A stretch of 28,429 nt of DNA from Oscillospiraceae bacterium (GCA_017516785.1 JAFXAV010000029.1:1-28429), one strand, 5' to 3'; shown: positions 1-7,992, counted from the first letter of the stretch. A program made the numbers and translations. Notes: a model not told the origin generated them from the letters alone.

Positions 1-1
1 C

Positions 2-247
2 GGCTGGTGGGGCGAAGAGGAAGAGAAGTGCGAGCACTCCTACACCTCCGTTGTCACCGATCCTACCTGCACTGAGAAGGGTTACACCACCCACACCTGC
101 GACAAGTGCGGAGACTCCTACAAGGATTCCTACACCGATGCCCTGGGCCATGAGTACGTTGACGGTACTTGTGAGAACTGCGGCAAGCAGGAGAACACCA
201 AACCCGGCTGGGGCTCCATCTGGGACTGGTTCTGGAAGCTTTGGTAA
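2..247 (+). CDS. C-terminal fragment of a cysteine-pair repeat, Trp-tailed surface-type protein
   Basis: The reading frame is open from the window edge and ends at TAA 245-247, giving 81 residues. The visible part holds a cysteine-pair repeat of the kind seen in secreted proteins of gut Clostridia: a CEHSY start, then PTCTEKGYTTHTC, CDKCG, an ALGHEY segment and a closing CENCG. The paired CxxC motifs could bind a metal, but that is inference. The last 13 residues contain five tryptophans (tail GWGSIWDWFWKLW). No function is claimed. The N-terminal part, including any signal peptide or catalytic domain, lies outside the window. A strong hairpin terminator follows directly. Confidence 0.75.
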   Translation, partial: GWWGEEEEKCEHSYTSVVTDPTCTEKGYTTHTCDKCGDSYKDSYTDALGHEYVDGTCENCGKQENTKPGWGSIWDWFWKLW

Positions 248-265
248 AGTCCATTCCATAAGAAA

Positions 266-300
266 AGGCGGGTCACCCTTTCGGGTGACCCGCCTGTATT
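266..300. terminator. Bidirectional intrinsic terminator
   Basis: A perfect 13-bp stem (266-278 with 283-295) closes on a TTTC loop. It is followed by a T-rich run on the plus strand and preceded by AAAA, so it also gives a T run on the minus strand. It sits between two convergent genes, the Cys/Trp protein ending at 247 and the DHHW gene ending at 312, and can serve both. Confidence 0.9.
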
Positions 301-311
301 TTGTTTTGAAA

Positions 312-1688
312 TCAGACACCGCAGATTCCGGCGATCAGATTGTTGTAATTGACATCCTGAGCGGCTGCTGCCTGAATCAGGAAGATCACATCATCGATTT
401 CATACTGGTCTACAAACCGCTGCAGTGTCATTCTGCCGTATTCCCGGAAGTCCAGAACATAGACCTTGTGGTAATTCTGGGAGAAGAAGGGGGCGACACA
501 GTTACCATAGGAGTCCTTGATGAGAACGCAGGCTTTTCCTTCGGGCAGATCATTGTTGGTAATCTCACAGAGGGCATGGTCGCCTGCCAGGAAGGTCATG
601 TACTTGGACTGAAGGGAAGAGCGGCTCATGTCCGTGATGATCTCCCAGGGGAAGGTGCCCTTGGCATTGGTGATCATCATGGTCACATCGCCGGGGGGAT
701 TATAGGCATAGACATTGTCTAACAGTAAATTGGAAGACTTTTTGCACTTGGAGTAGTTGCTGCCCTGGAATTCGCCCATATCCAGCTCTTCAAAATTTTC
801 CAGAGGGGCAGGCTCCATGCCCAGCGCCAGGCACACATCCTGATAGCAGTAGTAGCCGCCGAGGGCAGTCCAGTGGTGGTCGGTGCGGAAATAGAGATAC
901 TCGTCGTTGTGATCAACCAGAGTGTCGAAAATGTCCACTTTCACAATATCATCGGGCATGCCGGAGAACAGGTAGTCAATGACCTCGCCCTGGTCCACGC
1001 AGCCGATTTTTTCCTGATATTCCGGCTCCACCAGAACACCAACGGAGGTAGGAATCAGTGCAGCAACGATGTTCACATCCTCTTTTTCCGCCATGGCTTC
1101 GCTGAAGCGGGTCATGGTGCGGATGAACCGATCGCTGAGCTTCTGGGAGAAGCCGAAGTAGTTGAAGGCAGTGTCACCGATCTGGATGACGTTGCCGAGA
1201 TAAATCTCGGCATCCTCACCGGCATTGACGCCGCCCCATTCTTCCACCGGAGCTTCAGGGGGCGTGGTGACAGGAGGTTCCGTTTCGGGGATGAGAGGTT
1301 CTGTTTCAGTGGGAGCTTCGGTGACTTCTTCAGGTTCCGTTTCGGCTTCCACATATTCCTGGGGAACGTCCGTGTCAGCATTCAGTCCGTCGCCGTAGAG
1401 GATAATATCCTGGATGCCGTGGCTGTTTTCCATGGTGCCGGCCAGAGAAATCCAGCTGTCCCGGAAGGGGAAGGTATCGGAAAACCAGAGGGTGATGTCA
1501 TCGAAATAACTGCCGGAAGCCAGTGCTTCCAGTGAAAATTCAGGAAACTCCGCCAGATTCCGCTTTTCATTCATGGACCGGGTGGGGCGCAGAGGGATGA
1601 TAAAAGATACGACAGTTAGAATTGCCAGCACCACGAAAAAGGGAATGGAGTAAAGCCAGCTGGGGCGATTATGCTTATCTTGTTTCAT
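312..1688 (-). CDS. DHHW family protein (AlgJ/AlgX-like, partner of MBOAT acyltransferase)
   Basis: This 458-residue protein has a short basic cytoplasmic start and one membrane segment (about 12-32), so the rest should be extracytoplasmic. A Pro/Glu/Thr-rich linker (about 113-149) separates an N-terminal region from the main domain. The family signature RTDHHWT is present (DHHW at 270-273), and a KDSYGN motif at 391-396 fits the serine loop of SGNH-like AlgX/AlgJ folds. In the known family such proteins work with an MBOAT membrane protein to O-acetylate exported polysaccharide. Its start follows an AGGAGG ribosome site that overlaps the MBOAT stop, so the two are translationally adjacent. 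The substrate is unknown. Confidence 0.88.
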   Translation of the reverse strand: MKQDKHNRPSWLYSIPFFVVLAILTVVSFIIPLRPTRSMNEKRNLAEFPEFSLEALASGSYFDDITLWFSDTFPFRDSWISLAGTMENSHGIQDIILYGDGLNADTDVPQEYVEAETEPEEVTEAPTETEPLIPETEPPVTTPPEAPVEEWGGVNAGEDAEIYLGNVIQIGDTAFNYFGFSQKLSDRFIRTMTRFSEAMAEKEDVNIVAALIPTSVGVLVEPEYQEKIGCVDQGEVIDYLFSGMPDDIVKVDIFDTLVDHNDEYLYFRTDHHWTALGGYYCYQDVCLALGMEPAPLENFEELDMGEFQGSNYSKCKKSSNLLLDNVYAYNPPGDVTMMITNAKGTFPWEIITDMSRSSLQSKYMTFLAGDHALCEITNNDLPEGKACVLIKDSYGNCVAPFFSQNYHKVYVLDFREYGRMTLQRFVDQYEIDDVIFLIQAAAAQDVNYNNLIAGICGV

Positions 1689-1701
1689 AATAACCGCCTC
1701 C

Positions 1702-3162
1702 TCAGAACTGGAAATAAATGAAGGGATTGTAGCTGTCGCCCACCAGGGAAGCGGTGGACAGCAGAAGCAGAATCACAGGAATGATGGAGTAGAATACCAC
1801 ATTCCAGACTGCAGTGATGGATGCGTTTTCGTAGTACAGATTTTCGATTTTCTCTTTCAGCATCTTCGGCAGGGGCGTGGATGCCGCGAAGCAGACCAGA
1901 AGCAGGAAGATGTTGTTTTTCAGCAGGGTTTCGGAAGCAAAGCTGGTCAGGGCGTTGCCGTTCAGACCGAAAAGACTCTTTGCGACCGCCAGACCCAGCC
2001 GGGTATCCGTAAACCGGAATATGACCCATCCCAGCATAACGATGAAGAGAAGATAAATGTTGGAAAGAACAGGAGTCCGTTCCAGGAACTTTTTCAGTAA
2101 GAACCGCTCCAGAATTAGGAACACGAAGAACCACAGGCCCCACAGCACGAAGTTCCAACTGGCGCCGTGCCAAAGACCCGTCAGGGCCCAGACCACGAAG
2201 GTATTCAGCACGATGCGGGGCAGGCTGCAGCGGCTGCCGCCCAGGGGGATGTAAACGTAATCACGGAAGAAGGTGCCAAGACTCATGTGCCAGCGGCGCC
2301 AGAATTCGGTGACAGTCCGGGAAATGTAGGGATAGTTAAAGTTTTCAAGATAGTGAAGACCGATCATTTTTCCCATACCGATGGCCATGTCGGAGTAGGC
2401 GGAGAAGTCCAGATAAATGTGCAATGCGTATGCAATGAGTCCAACCCAGCTGCCCAACACGCTCAGATTGGAGAGGGTTTCGAAGTTTGCGGCAAACTGG
2501 GAGGGGTCTGCAAGGACGGAATCAGCCAGAATCAGAGAATCTGCAAGTTCGCCGCAGGGGTTGGCAAGCAGCGCCTTCTTGGCAAGACCGGCGCAGAAGC
2601 GACTGACACCCCGGGCAAGTTCCGGCTGTCGTTTCTCCGCACCAAACAGCTCGTCGGCGACAGTTTTGTAGCGTACGATGGGGCCTGCGATGCACTGGTG
2701 GAACAATGCAGCATAGAGCAGCACGTTCCAGTAGCTTTTCTGGACGGGCGCTTCTTTGCGGTAGATGTCCACCACATAGGTCAGAAGCTGGAAGGTATAG
2801 AAGCTGATGCCGATGGGCAGGGCGATTTTCTGAACGAATTCCGGCACCGGGCCAAAGATGGAGCAGACAAGGCCTGCATACTTGAAAAAGCCGATGAGGG
2901 CAATGTCCACAACGGCAGCTGCAAGAACCCAGAGCTTCCGGATGCTGTTCTTTTCGCTTTGGTCAACGCCCAGGGCGCATGCCCAGGATACAAAAGCCAT
3001 GAACATCAGAAGCAGCACGTATTTCGGTTCTCCCCAGGTGTAAAATATCAGGGAAAATATCAGCAGAGATATGTTCTTTGATTTCTGAGTTGGACACAGA
3101 ATATACGCCAACAGCGACAATGAAAAGATGGCATACAGGAAGATTAAGCTGGAAAATACCAT
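1702..3162 (-). CDS. MBOAT family membrane O-acyltransferase (AlgI/DltB-like)
   Basis: This 486-residue, strongly hydrophobic protein has about ten membrane segments. Diagnostic motifs are EFWRRWHMSL (His292), the RDYVYIPLGGSR stretch just after it, and the catalytic-type GLWHG (His332). These match the AlgI/DltB group, which moves acyl groups across the membrane to a surface polymer. The DHHW gene follows 13 bases downstream, as in acetylation pairs for alginate or capsule. No dltA, dltC or alginate genes are present, so the polymer cannot be named. The start at 3162 has only a weak AGGT ribosome site. A good sigma-A promoter lies just upstream. Confidence 0.93.
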   Translation of the reverse strand: MVFSSLIFLYAIFSLSLLAYILCPTQKSKNISLLIFSLIFYTWGEPKYVLLLMFMAFVSWACALGVDQSEKNSIRKLWVLAAAVVDIALIGFFKYAGLVCSIFGPVPEFVQKIALPIGISFYTFQLLTYVVDIYRKEAPVQKSYWNVLLYAALFHQCIAGPIVRYKTVADELFGAEKRQPELARGVSRFCAGLAKKALLANPCGELADSLILADSVLADPSQFAANFETLSNLSVLGSWVGLIAYALHIYLDFSAYSDMAIGMGKMIGLHYLENFNYPYISRTVTEFWRRWHMSLGTFFRDYVYIPLGGSRCSLPRIVLNTFVVWALTGLWHGASWNFVLWGLWFFVFLILERFLLKKFLERTPVLSNIYLLFIVMLGWVIFRFTDTRLGLAVAKSLFGLNGNALTSFASETLLKNNIFLLLVCFAASTPLPKMLKEKIENLYYENASITAVWNVVFYSIIPVILLLLSTASLVGDSYNPFIYFQF

Positions 3163-3194
3163 AGGCAGTACCTGTCTTTCGGCAGTTTTTATAC

Positions 3195-3223
3195 ATTATA
3201 TAACAAAATGCGGCAAACGGCAA
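3195..3223 (-). promoter_or_regulatory. Sigma-A promoter for MBOAT-DHHW
   Basis: On the minus strand TTGCCG (3218-3223) is separated by 17 bp from a perfect TATAAT (3195-3200). Transcription would start near 3188, about 25 bases before the MBOAT start codon. It lies back to back with the plus-strand promoter at 3241-3269. Confidence 0.8.
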
Positions 3224-3240
3224 GTGCGCGGATTGCACCC

Positions 3241-3269
3241 TTGCCAGAATTTAGCAGCATGTGTATAAT
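3241..3269 (+). promoter_or_regulatory. Sigma-A promoter for the ArsC-like/oxidoreductase pair
   Basis: TTGCCA (3241-3246), a 17-bp spacer and a perfect TATAAT (3264-3269) form a strong promoter. The expected start near 3276 falls right at the GAGGTGAT ribosome site, leaving a leader of only about 13 bases before ATG 3289. This also rules out the longer open frame beginning at 3208. Confidence 0.82.
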
Positions 3270-3288
3270 GATCCATGAGGTGATCAAT

Positions 3289-3651
3289 ATGTTATTTCTG
3301 GAATATCCCCCCTGCAGTACCTGCAAAAAGGCAAAAAAATGGCTCGATGACCGTGGCATCAGTTATGAAGACCGTCATATCAAGGAAGCCAACCCAAGCT
3401 ACGAAGAGTTAAAGTCATGGTATGCCCTCAGCGGTCTGCCCCTGAAGAAATTCTTCAATACCAGCGGACTGCTGTACAAATCTCTGAACCTGAAGGAAAA
3501 GCTTCCCACTATGACCGAAGAAGAGCAGCTGCAGCTGCTGGCAACCGACGGTATGCTGGTCAAGCGCCCTCTGGTTGTGCATGGCGGTGTGGTTTTGACA
3601 GGTTTTAAGGAAGTAGAGTGGACTGCAAAACTTCTGGGAGAAAAAGAATGA
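3289..3651 (+). CDS. ArsC/Spx-family thioredoxin-fold protein
   Basis: This 120-residue protein begins MLFLEYPPCSTCKKA, with a CxxC (Cys9, Cys12) in the place typical of the ArsC/Spx/YffB family. The conserved RPL segment near the end (VKRPLVVHGG) is also present. Members include glutaredoxin-linked arsenate reductases and Spx-type regulators, and the sequence alone does not decide between them. There is no arsR or arsB nearby, so arsenate resistance is not supported by context. The start at 3289 is chosen because it has a GAGGTGAT ribosome site and the promoter fires just before it. Its stop overlaps the next gene's start (ATGA), showing a coupled pair. Confidence 0.88.
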   Translation: MLFLEYPPCSTCKKAKKWLDDRGISYEDRHIKEANPSYEELKSWYALSGLPLKKFFNTSGLLYKSLNLKEKLPTMTEEEQLQLLATDGMLVKRPLVVHGGVVLTGFKEVEWTAKLLGEKE

Positions 3652-4763
3652 CGGATATTGTTCGAACTGCACTCATCGGTTTCGGCGGCATGGGTAAAAT
3701 CTATGCCCAAATGATTTACGCCGGAATGGTTCCCGGTATGCGCCTCACGGGTGTCTGCTGCCGAAATGCGGCGGGGCAGAAACTCCTTGCAGAGAAGTTT
3801 TCCAGCGTGGTAGTTTATCGGGATGCTGATGACATGGCTGCCCATGCCGATGATTTTGATGCGGTAATCATCGTTACACCCCATACCAGCCACATTTCCA
3901 TTGGATTGCAAATGGCTAAGTTAGGCAAACACATCCTGATGGACAAGCCTGCGGGCATCAGCGCCGGAGAAGTCCGGGAATTGACAGAATACTGCGATGC
4001 CCGGAATCTGGCCTTCGGTATGATTTTCAACAACCGGCAGATGACTGTTTACCGGGCGGCGAAGGCATTCCTTGAAAGCGGTGCTCTGGGTACACTGCAC
4101 CGTGCGGTGTGGGTCTGCAACAACTGGTACCGCTCTCCTGCCTACCACGCCTCCGCCGGATGGCGAAGCAGCTGGAACGGGGAGTGCGGCGGTATGCTGA
4201 TCAATCAGACGCCCCACAATTTGGACCTCTGGAACTGGCTTTTCGGTCAGCCGGACAGAGTCTTCGCGGATGTGGAATTCGGACGCTACAATGATTTTCA
4301 GGTTGAAGATGCGGCAGATATTCAGCTGTCCTGGAATAACGGTTTCCACGGCACCTTCATCTGCGCCACCGGAGAAGCCCCCGGTGTCAGCCGGCTGGAA
4401 ATCTGGGGCAGCAAGGGCCGTCTGACGGTTGAAAACGACAGCCTTGCCTTCGATGAAAATGAACTGTCCACCGAGGAATTCGGCACAGTTAACAAGGAAA
4501 AGTTTGCACAGCCCGCCCACAGTCTGCATCAGATTCCTCTGGAAGAAGCCAATAACCCCTATCTGGAGGTCTTCGGCAATTTTGCCCGGCACCTGCTTCA
4601 CGGCGAACCCCTCCATGCCGATGGCTGGGATGGCCTTCGGGAAGTGGAGCTTGCCAACGCCATTTATGTCTCCGGCTGGGAGGAGAAAAAAGTGACCCTT
4701 CCCGTGGCGGAGGAACGCTATTTTTCAGGTCTTCAGCAGCGCCAGGCAGAAGAAAAAAGATAA
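3648..4763 (+). CDS. Gfo/Idh/MocA family NAD(P)-dependent oxidoreductase
   Basis: This 371-residue protein has an N-terminal Rossmann fold with GFGGMG at 11-16 and the family's EKP-type motif as DKP (99-101). A GGMLINQTPHNLDLWNW segment carries the likely catalytic histidine of the C-terminal domain. The family oxidises or reduces sugars, inositols and similar alcohols, and the substrate here cannot be read from the sequence. The start at 3648 is preferred over the in-frame ATG at 3618 because it overlaps the stop of the ArsC-like gene (ATGA) and has a GGGAG site upstream. A bidirectional terminator follows. The pairing with a thiol-disulfide-fold protein is unusual and unexplained. Confidence 0.9.
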   Translation: MTDIVRTALIGFGGMGKIYAQMIYAGMVPGMRLTGVCCRNAAGQKLLAEKFSSVVVYRDADDMAAHADDFDAVIIVTPHTSHISIGLQMAKLGKHILMDKPAGISAGEVRELTEYCDARNLAFGMIFNNRQMTVYRAAKAFLESGALGTLHRAVWVCNNWYRSPAYHASAGWRSSWNGECGGMLINQTPHNLDLWNWLFGQPDRVFADVEFGRYNDFQVEDAADIQLSWNNGFHGTFICATGEAPGVSRLEIWGSKGRLTVENDSLAFDENELSTEEFGTVNKEKFAQPAHSLHQIPLEEANNPYLEVFGNFARHLLHGEPLHADGWDGLREVELANAIYVSGWEEKKVTLPVAEERYFSGLQQRQAEEKR

Positions 4764-4765
4764 AG

Positions 4766-4797
4766 AAAAATCCGACTGCTCAGGCAGTCGGATTTTT
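4766..4797. terminator. Bidirectional intrinsic terminator
   Basis: A 9-bp GC-rich stem (4771-4779 with 4784-4792) has a TCAG loop and is flanked by AAAAA on the left and TTTTT on the right. The hairpin therefore works in both directions. It lies between the convergent oxidoreductase (ends 4763) and MATE gene (ends 4799). Confidence 0.93.
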
Positions 4798-4798
4798 G

Positions 4799-6166
4799 TT
4801 ATACAAGGTGCGCGCTCTGTTCCCGGTCGGAGAGAATTTTCCGGAGGTTCCGGTTGTCCACCACGATGGAGACCGCGGGGCCCAGAATGTCGGAAATGGG
4901 TTCTGCAAAGAACACCGCTGAAGCACCGAAGACAGCAGGAAGAATGAAGATGGCTGCAAAATACACGCCCTTGCGCCAGAAGGAGAGGGGCAGGGAAAGC
5001 TGCACCTGTCCCATGCCGGTGAGGCCATCGATGATGGCATACTGAACGCCCAGAGGGATGATGGCCAGGGTACAGATTTTGATGGCCCGGAGAGCCTGGG
5101 CGGCAAGTTCAGTGTCCTCTGTAAACAGCAGAATGAACAAATCGCCGCAGGTGTGGGCGAGAACGAACATGATGCCGGTGTAAGCGGCGCAGATCAGCAT
5201 GATGAACCGGTGAGCCTTCACCACTCGCTCGGAATTGCAGGCACCGAAATTGTAACTGAGGATACACTGAGTACCGCCGCTGATGCCGCCGAGAGGCATG
5301 GTCACCACCAGCATAAAGCTCTGGACTATCGTGTTGCAGGTGATCAGCACGTCGCCCTGGGCACCGCCGTAGCTCTGCAGCAATGCGTTCATGGCGATGA
5401 TCATCACATTATCCACGGCGATGATGGCAAAGGGCGTAAAGCCCAGCTTCAGCACCCGGAGCATGATTTTGAGATCATAGTTACCGAAGGTAATTTTTAC
5501 GCCTGTCCATTTGCTGAAGAGGAAAATGAGGATGAAAGCGGTGCTTGCCGCCTGGCTGATGACTGTTGCCAGAGCCGCACCGCCAACGCCCATATTGAAG
5601 GTGAAGATAAAGATGGGGTCGAGAATGATATTCAGCACTGTGCCGATCATGACGGAGATCATGCCGGTCTTGGCAAAACCCTGGCAGATGATGAACTGGT
5701 TCATGCCCGTGGACAGCAGAGCGAAGATGGTGCCGCAGATGTAGATGCTGAAATACTGGTTTGCGTACTCATAAGTGATGTCGCTGGCACCGAAAAGCCG
5801 CAGCATAGGTTCCTTCAGCAGGAACACCACGCCGGTGAGAATCACTGCCAGCACGCAGAGCATCATAAAGCAGTTTCCGAGAATATGCTGAGCTTTTGCT
5901 TTATTTCGTTCACCCAGGCTGATGCCCATCAAAGGCGTTCCGCCAATGCCGATGAGGAAGGCGAAGGAACCGACCATGGTTACAACAGGACCGCAGACGC
6001 CGAGACCTGCCAGGGCAAGGTCGCCCACTTCCGGAATGGAACTGACGAAAATCCGGTCTACGATGCTGTAAAACACGCTGACGAACTGGGCCAGCATACT
6101 GGGAATGGCAATCCGGAATACCAGCTTCGGGATGCTGCCACGGCCTAAATCATTGACATTTGCCAT
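4799..6166 (-). CDS. MATE family multidrug/organic cation efflux transporter
   Basis: This 455-residue protein has about twelve hydrophobic segments, the usual size for MATE transporters. The N-terminal region (IPSMLAQFVSVFYSIVDRIF, then a GLGVCGPV stretch and a GIGGTPLMGISLGE-type loop) and the GGISGGTQCILSYNFGA-type segment in the second half are characteristic. It would exchange Na+ or H+ for cationic or flavin-like substrates across the cytoplasmic membrane. The gene begins three bases after the GNAT stop, with its GAGGG ribosome site inside that gene, so the two are co-transcribed. The substrate is not predictable. Confidence 0.94.
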   Translation of the reverse strand: MANVNDLGRGSIPKLVFRIAIPSMLAQFVSVFYSIVDRIFVSSIPEVGDLALAGLGVCGPVVTMVGSFAFLIGIGGTPLMGISLGERNKAKAQHILGNCFMMLCVLAVILTGVVFLLKEPMLRLFGASDITYEYANQYFSIYICGTIFALLSTGMNQFIICQGFAKTGMISVMIGTVLNIILDPIFIFTFNMGVGGAALATVISQAASTAFILIFLFSKWTGVKITFGNYDLKIMLRVLKLGFTPFAIIAVDNVMIIAMNALLQSYGGAQGDVLITCNTIVQSFMLVVTMPLGGISGGTQCILSYNFGACNSERVVKAHRFIMLICAAYTGIMFVLAHTCGDLFILLFTEDTELAAQALRAIKICTLAIIPLGVQYAIIDGLTGMGQVQLSLPLSFWRKGVYFAAIFILPAVFGASAVFFAEPISDILGPAVSIVVDNRNLRKILSDREQSAHLV

Positions 6167-6169
6167 GGC

Positions 6170-6670
6170 TCAGCCCTCAATCCGGTCGTAGGCGATGCGG
6201 GGTGTGCCGTCGCCTACATAGATGATGCCCCGGCGGGAGAAACCGTACTTCTCTACCAAATGCTGCATGGGTTTGTTGTCTTCGTGGGTGTCCACCCGCA
6301 GGTGGGAGATGTGATTCTTTGCAAATGCAATGGCCGCAGGAAGGATGCCGCCGCTGCCGTCGGAGGCGATGCGGTGGATGGTGCCATAGGGAGCGGTGCT
6401 GCGCCAGGAACCGTTTTCGATCACTGCATAAGTGGGATCATCACCCAGAATAAAGGCAAACACACCATGGATGGCATCATCTTCAGTCACCACAAACAGG
6501 TGCCCGGCTTCAATGTCCTCTTCCAGCATATCGGGATAAGGATAGCCGCCCTGCCACTGGGTGGGATTGCCGTTTGCCCGCATGAACTTCTTTGCGATTT
6601 CATAAATTTCAAGAATTCGGCTCAGATTTTCTTTATTAGCGGGCCGGATGGTATAGTTTTTCATAGGCAT
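6170..6670 (-). CDS. GNAT family N-acetyltransferase
   Basis: This 166-residue protein has the GNAT layout: an N-terminal IRPANKENLSRILEIYE start, a central beta strand HLFVVTEDDAIHGVFAFIL, a HRIASDGSGGILPAAIAF acetyl-CoA binding region, and the C-terminal HLRVDTHEDNKPMQHLVEKYGF segment. The acceptor is unknown. Two starts are possible, ATG at 6670 or ATG at 6664, since only a weak purine stretch lies before them. It leads a two-gene unit with the MATE transporter and has its own promoter just upstream. Confidence 0.9.
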   Translation of the reverse strand: MPMKNYTIRPANKENLSRILEIYEIAKKFMRANGNPTQWQGGYPYPDMLEEDIEAGHLFVVTEDDAIHGVFAFILGDDPTYAVIENGSWRSTAPYGTIHRIASDGSGGILPAAIAFAKNHISHLRVDTHEDNKPMQHLVEKYGFSRRGIIYVGDGTPRIAYDRIEG

Positions 6671-6695
6671 TCTCTGCTTTCTGTTGGTTTTCTAC

Positions 6696-6725
6696 ATTAT
6701 AGCCCTTTTTGCGATAGGAAGTCAA
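6696..6725 (-). promoter_or_regulatory. Sigma-A promoter for GNAT-MATE
   Basis: On the minus strand TTGACT (6720-6725) is followed after 18 bp by a perfect TATAAT (6696-6701). The -35 element overlaps the spmB stop codon. No terminator separates spmB from GNAT, so read-through from spmAB is also possible. Confidence 0.75.
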
Positions 6726-7231
6726 TACAGAAACCGCACTGTCCAGGATGCCATCAGAAAGCCGCAAAAATCTGCGATCAGGGCAGCGGGGACGGCATAG
6801 CGGGTTTTCCGGATACCAGCGGCACCGAAATAGACGCTGATGGTATAAAAGGTTGTCTCCGTGGAACCCAGCATGACAGCAGCGGTACGTCCGACAGGGG
6901 AATCCGGGCCGAATTCTGCCATCAGGTCTGCCCCTACCGCAAGTGCGGCGTTGCCGCTGATGGGGCGGATCAGAACCAGTATGGCGGTTTCCGGTGGGAT
7001 GCCGCAGAACCTGAAAACAGGGGAGAGCAGACTGCTCAGCAGTTCCACTGCTCCGGAGGCTTTCAGCATATGCACCGCTGTCAGCAGTACCACCAGGGCG
7101 GGCAGAATGTGGACAAGAATTTTCAGTCCCTCAGCGCCGCCCTGCAGCAGGAGATCATATGTGTTTTCCTTTTTGTGAAGTGTCAGCAATGCGGCCATAA
7201 GTAAAATAAGCGGAACAATATAGTCAGTCAC
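6722..7231 (-). CDS. spmB: Spore maturation protein B
   Basis: This 169-residue membrane protein of the nucleoside-recognition (Gate) domain family matches SpmB, which with SpmA is needed for full spore core dehydration in Bacillus. Visible family features are GPDSPVGRTAAVMLGSTETT and the FYTISVYFGAAGIRKTRYA stretch typical of SpmB. The start chosen is GTG at 7229-7231, giving VTDYIVPLILL. It overlaps the spmA stop by eight bases and has a GGGGAAAG ribosome site nine bases upstream. The longer open frame to 7363 adds a non-homologous arginine-rich stretch inside spmA. Length is close to the usual 170-180 residues. Confidence 0.92.
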   Translation of the reverse strand: MTDYIVPLILLMAALLTLHKKENTYDLLLQGGAEGLKILVHILPALVVLLTAVHMLKASGAVELLSSLLSPVFRFCGIPPETAILVLIRPISGNAALAVGADLMAEFGPDSPVGRTAAVMLGSTETTFYTISVYFGAAGIRKTRYAVPAALIADFCGFLMASWTVRFLY

Positions 7232-7802
7232 GGGGCCACACTTTCCCCAGAAGGATTGCGGCAGCCACCCCAAGTCCTGCCGAGCAAAGACTGGAAATCC
7301 ACACCGCCGGAAGGATATCAAAAGGCGTGCCGCAGCCAAGAGCGGATCGCACCGCTGCCACATTGGCGGGAATCAGCTGGATGGATGCTGTGTTCAGCAC
7401 AATCAGACGGCACATTTCATCGGTGGCGCAGGCTTGTCCTTCAGCCATTCGCCGGACAGCCTGAATGCCCATAGGCGTGGCAGCGTTGCCCAGACCCAGA
7501 AAATTGGCGCAGAAATTTCCGGATAGGTTTCCTGCCAGAATTGAGTCGTGTTTTGTGCTGGGGAAGAGCCTGTGAAGCAGGGGAGCGAGCAGTTTTGAAA
7601 GCATTCCGGTAACGCCGGAGTGTTCCAGCAGCTTTCCAACCCCTGTCCACAGACAAAGAGACCCTGCCAGGGAAATCCCAAGAGTGATTCCAGCCTGAGC
7701 ACCCTCCGGAATGGATGCAGCCAGTGCGCTGCCGGAATCTGTCAGAACAGCGCAGATTACAGATATTGCCAGTAAAAAGAAAAAGACCCAGCTCATGACC
7801 AT
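7224..7802 (-). CDS. spmA: Spore maturation protein A
   Basis: This 192-residue membrane protein has the nucleoside-recognition domain. Diagnostic segments are GVGKLLEHSGVTGMLSKLL, NLSGNFCANFLGLGNAATPMG and the NTASIQLIPANVAAVRS region. SpmA and SpmB act together in spore maturation, so their presence suggests sporulation ability. The ATG at 7802 has a GGGGG ribosome site seven bases upstream, and a second in-frame ATG (7796) is less well placed. Overlap with spmB shows translational coupling. Confidence 0.93.
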   Translation of the reverse strand: MVMSWVFFFLLAISVICAVLTDSGSALAASIPEGAQAGITLGISLAGSLCLWTGVGKLLEHSGVTGMLSKLLAPLLHRLFPSTKHDSILAGNLSGNFCANFLGLGNAATPMGIQAVRRMAEGQACATDEMCRLIVLNTASIQLIPANVAAVRSALGCGTPFDILPAVWISSLCSAGLGVAAAILLGKVWPRD

Positions 7803-7893
7803 TACAATTCCCCCTTCTGATGTACAATATGCAAAATGGGGCGGAAGATGATTCGGAAACTATGACAAAATCAGGCGATTTATTAAAAAATAT

Positions 7894-7922
7894 TTGACAC
7901 TTTTGGGGTTATTCTGTATAAT
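7894..7922 (+). promoter_or_regulatory. Consensus sigma-A promoter for abrB
   Basis: A perfect TTGACA (7894-7899), 17-bp spacer and perfect TATAAT (7917-7922) lie upstream of abrB. The expected start near 7929 gives a leader of about 64 bases. A fully consensus promoter fits a gene that is expressed strongly by default and shut off by a repressor. Confidence 0.92.
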
Positions 7923-7992
7923 AATCTTACTATAAGCCGGAATATACTGCGCATTGGCTTATGAATCGGAAAAATGAGGGGAGATACCCGCT

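Noticed and set aside
7232..7363. Longer SpmB start inside spmA
   Set aside because: The added residues do not resemble SpmB, and the GTG at 7231 has a good ribosome site and a typical eight-base overlap with spmA.
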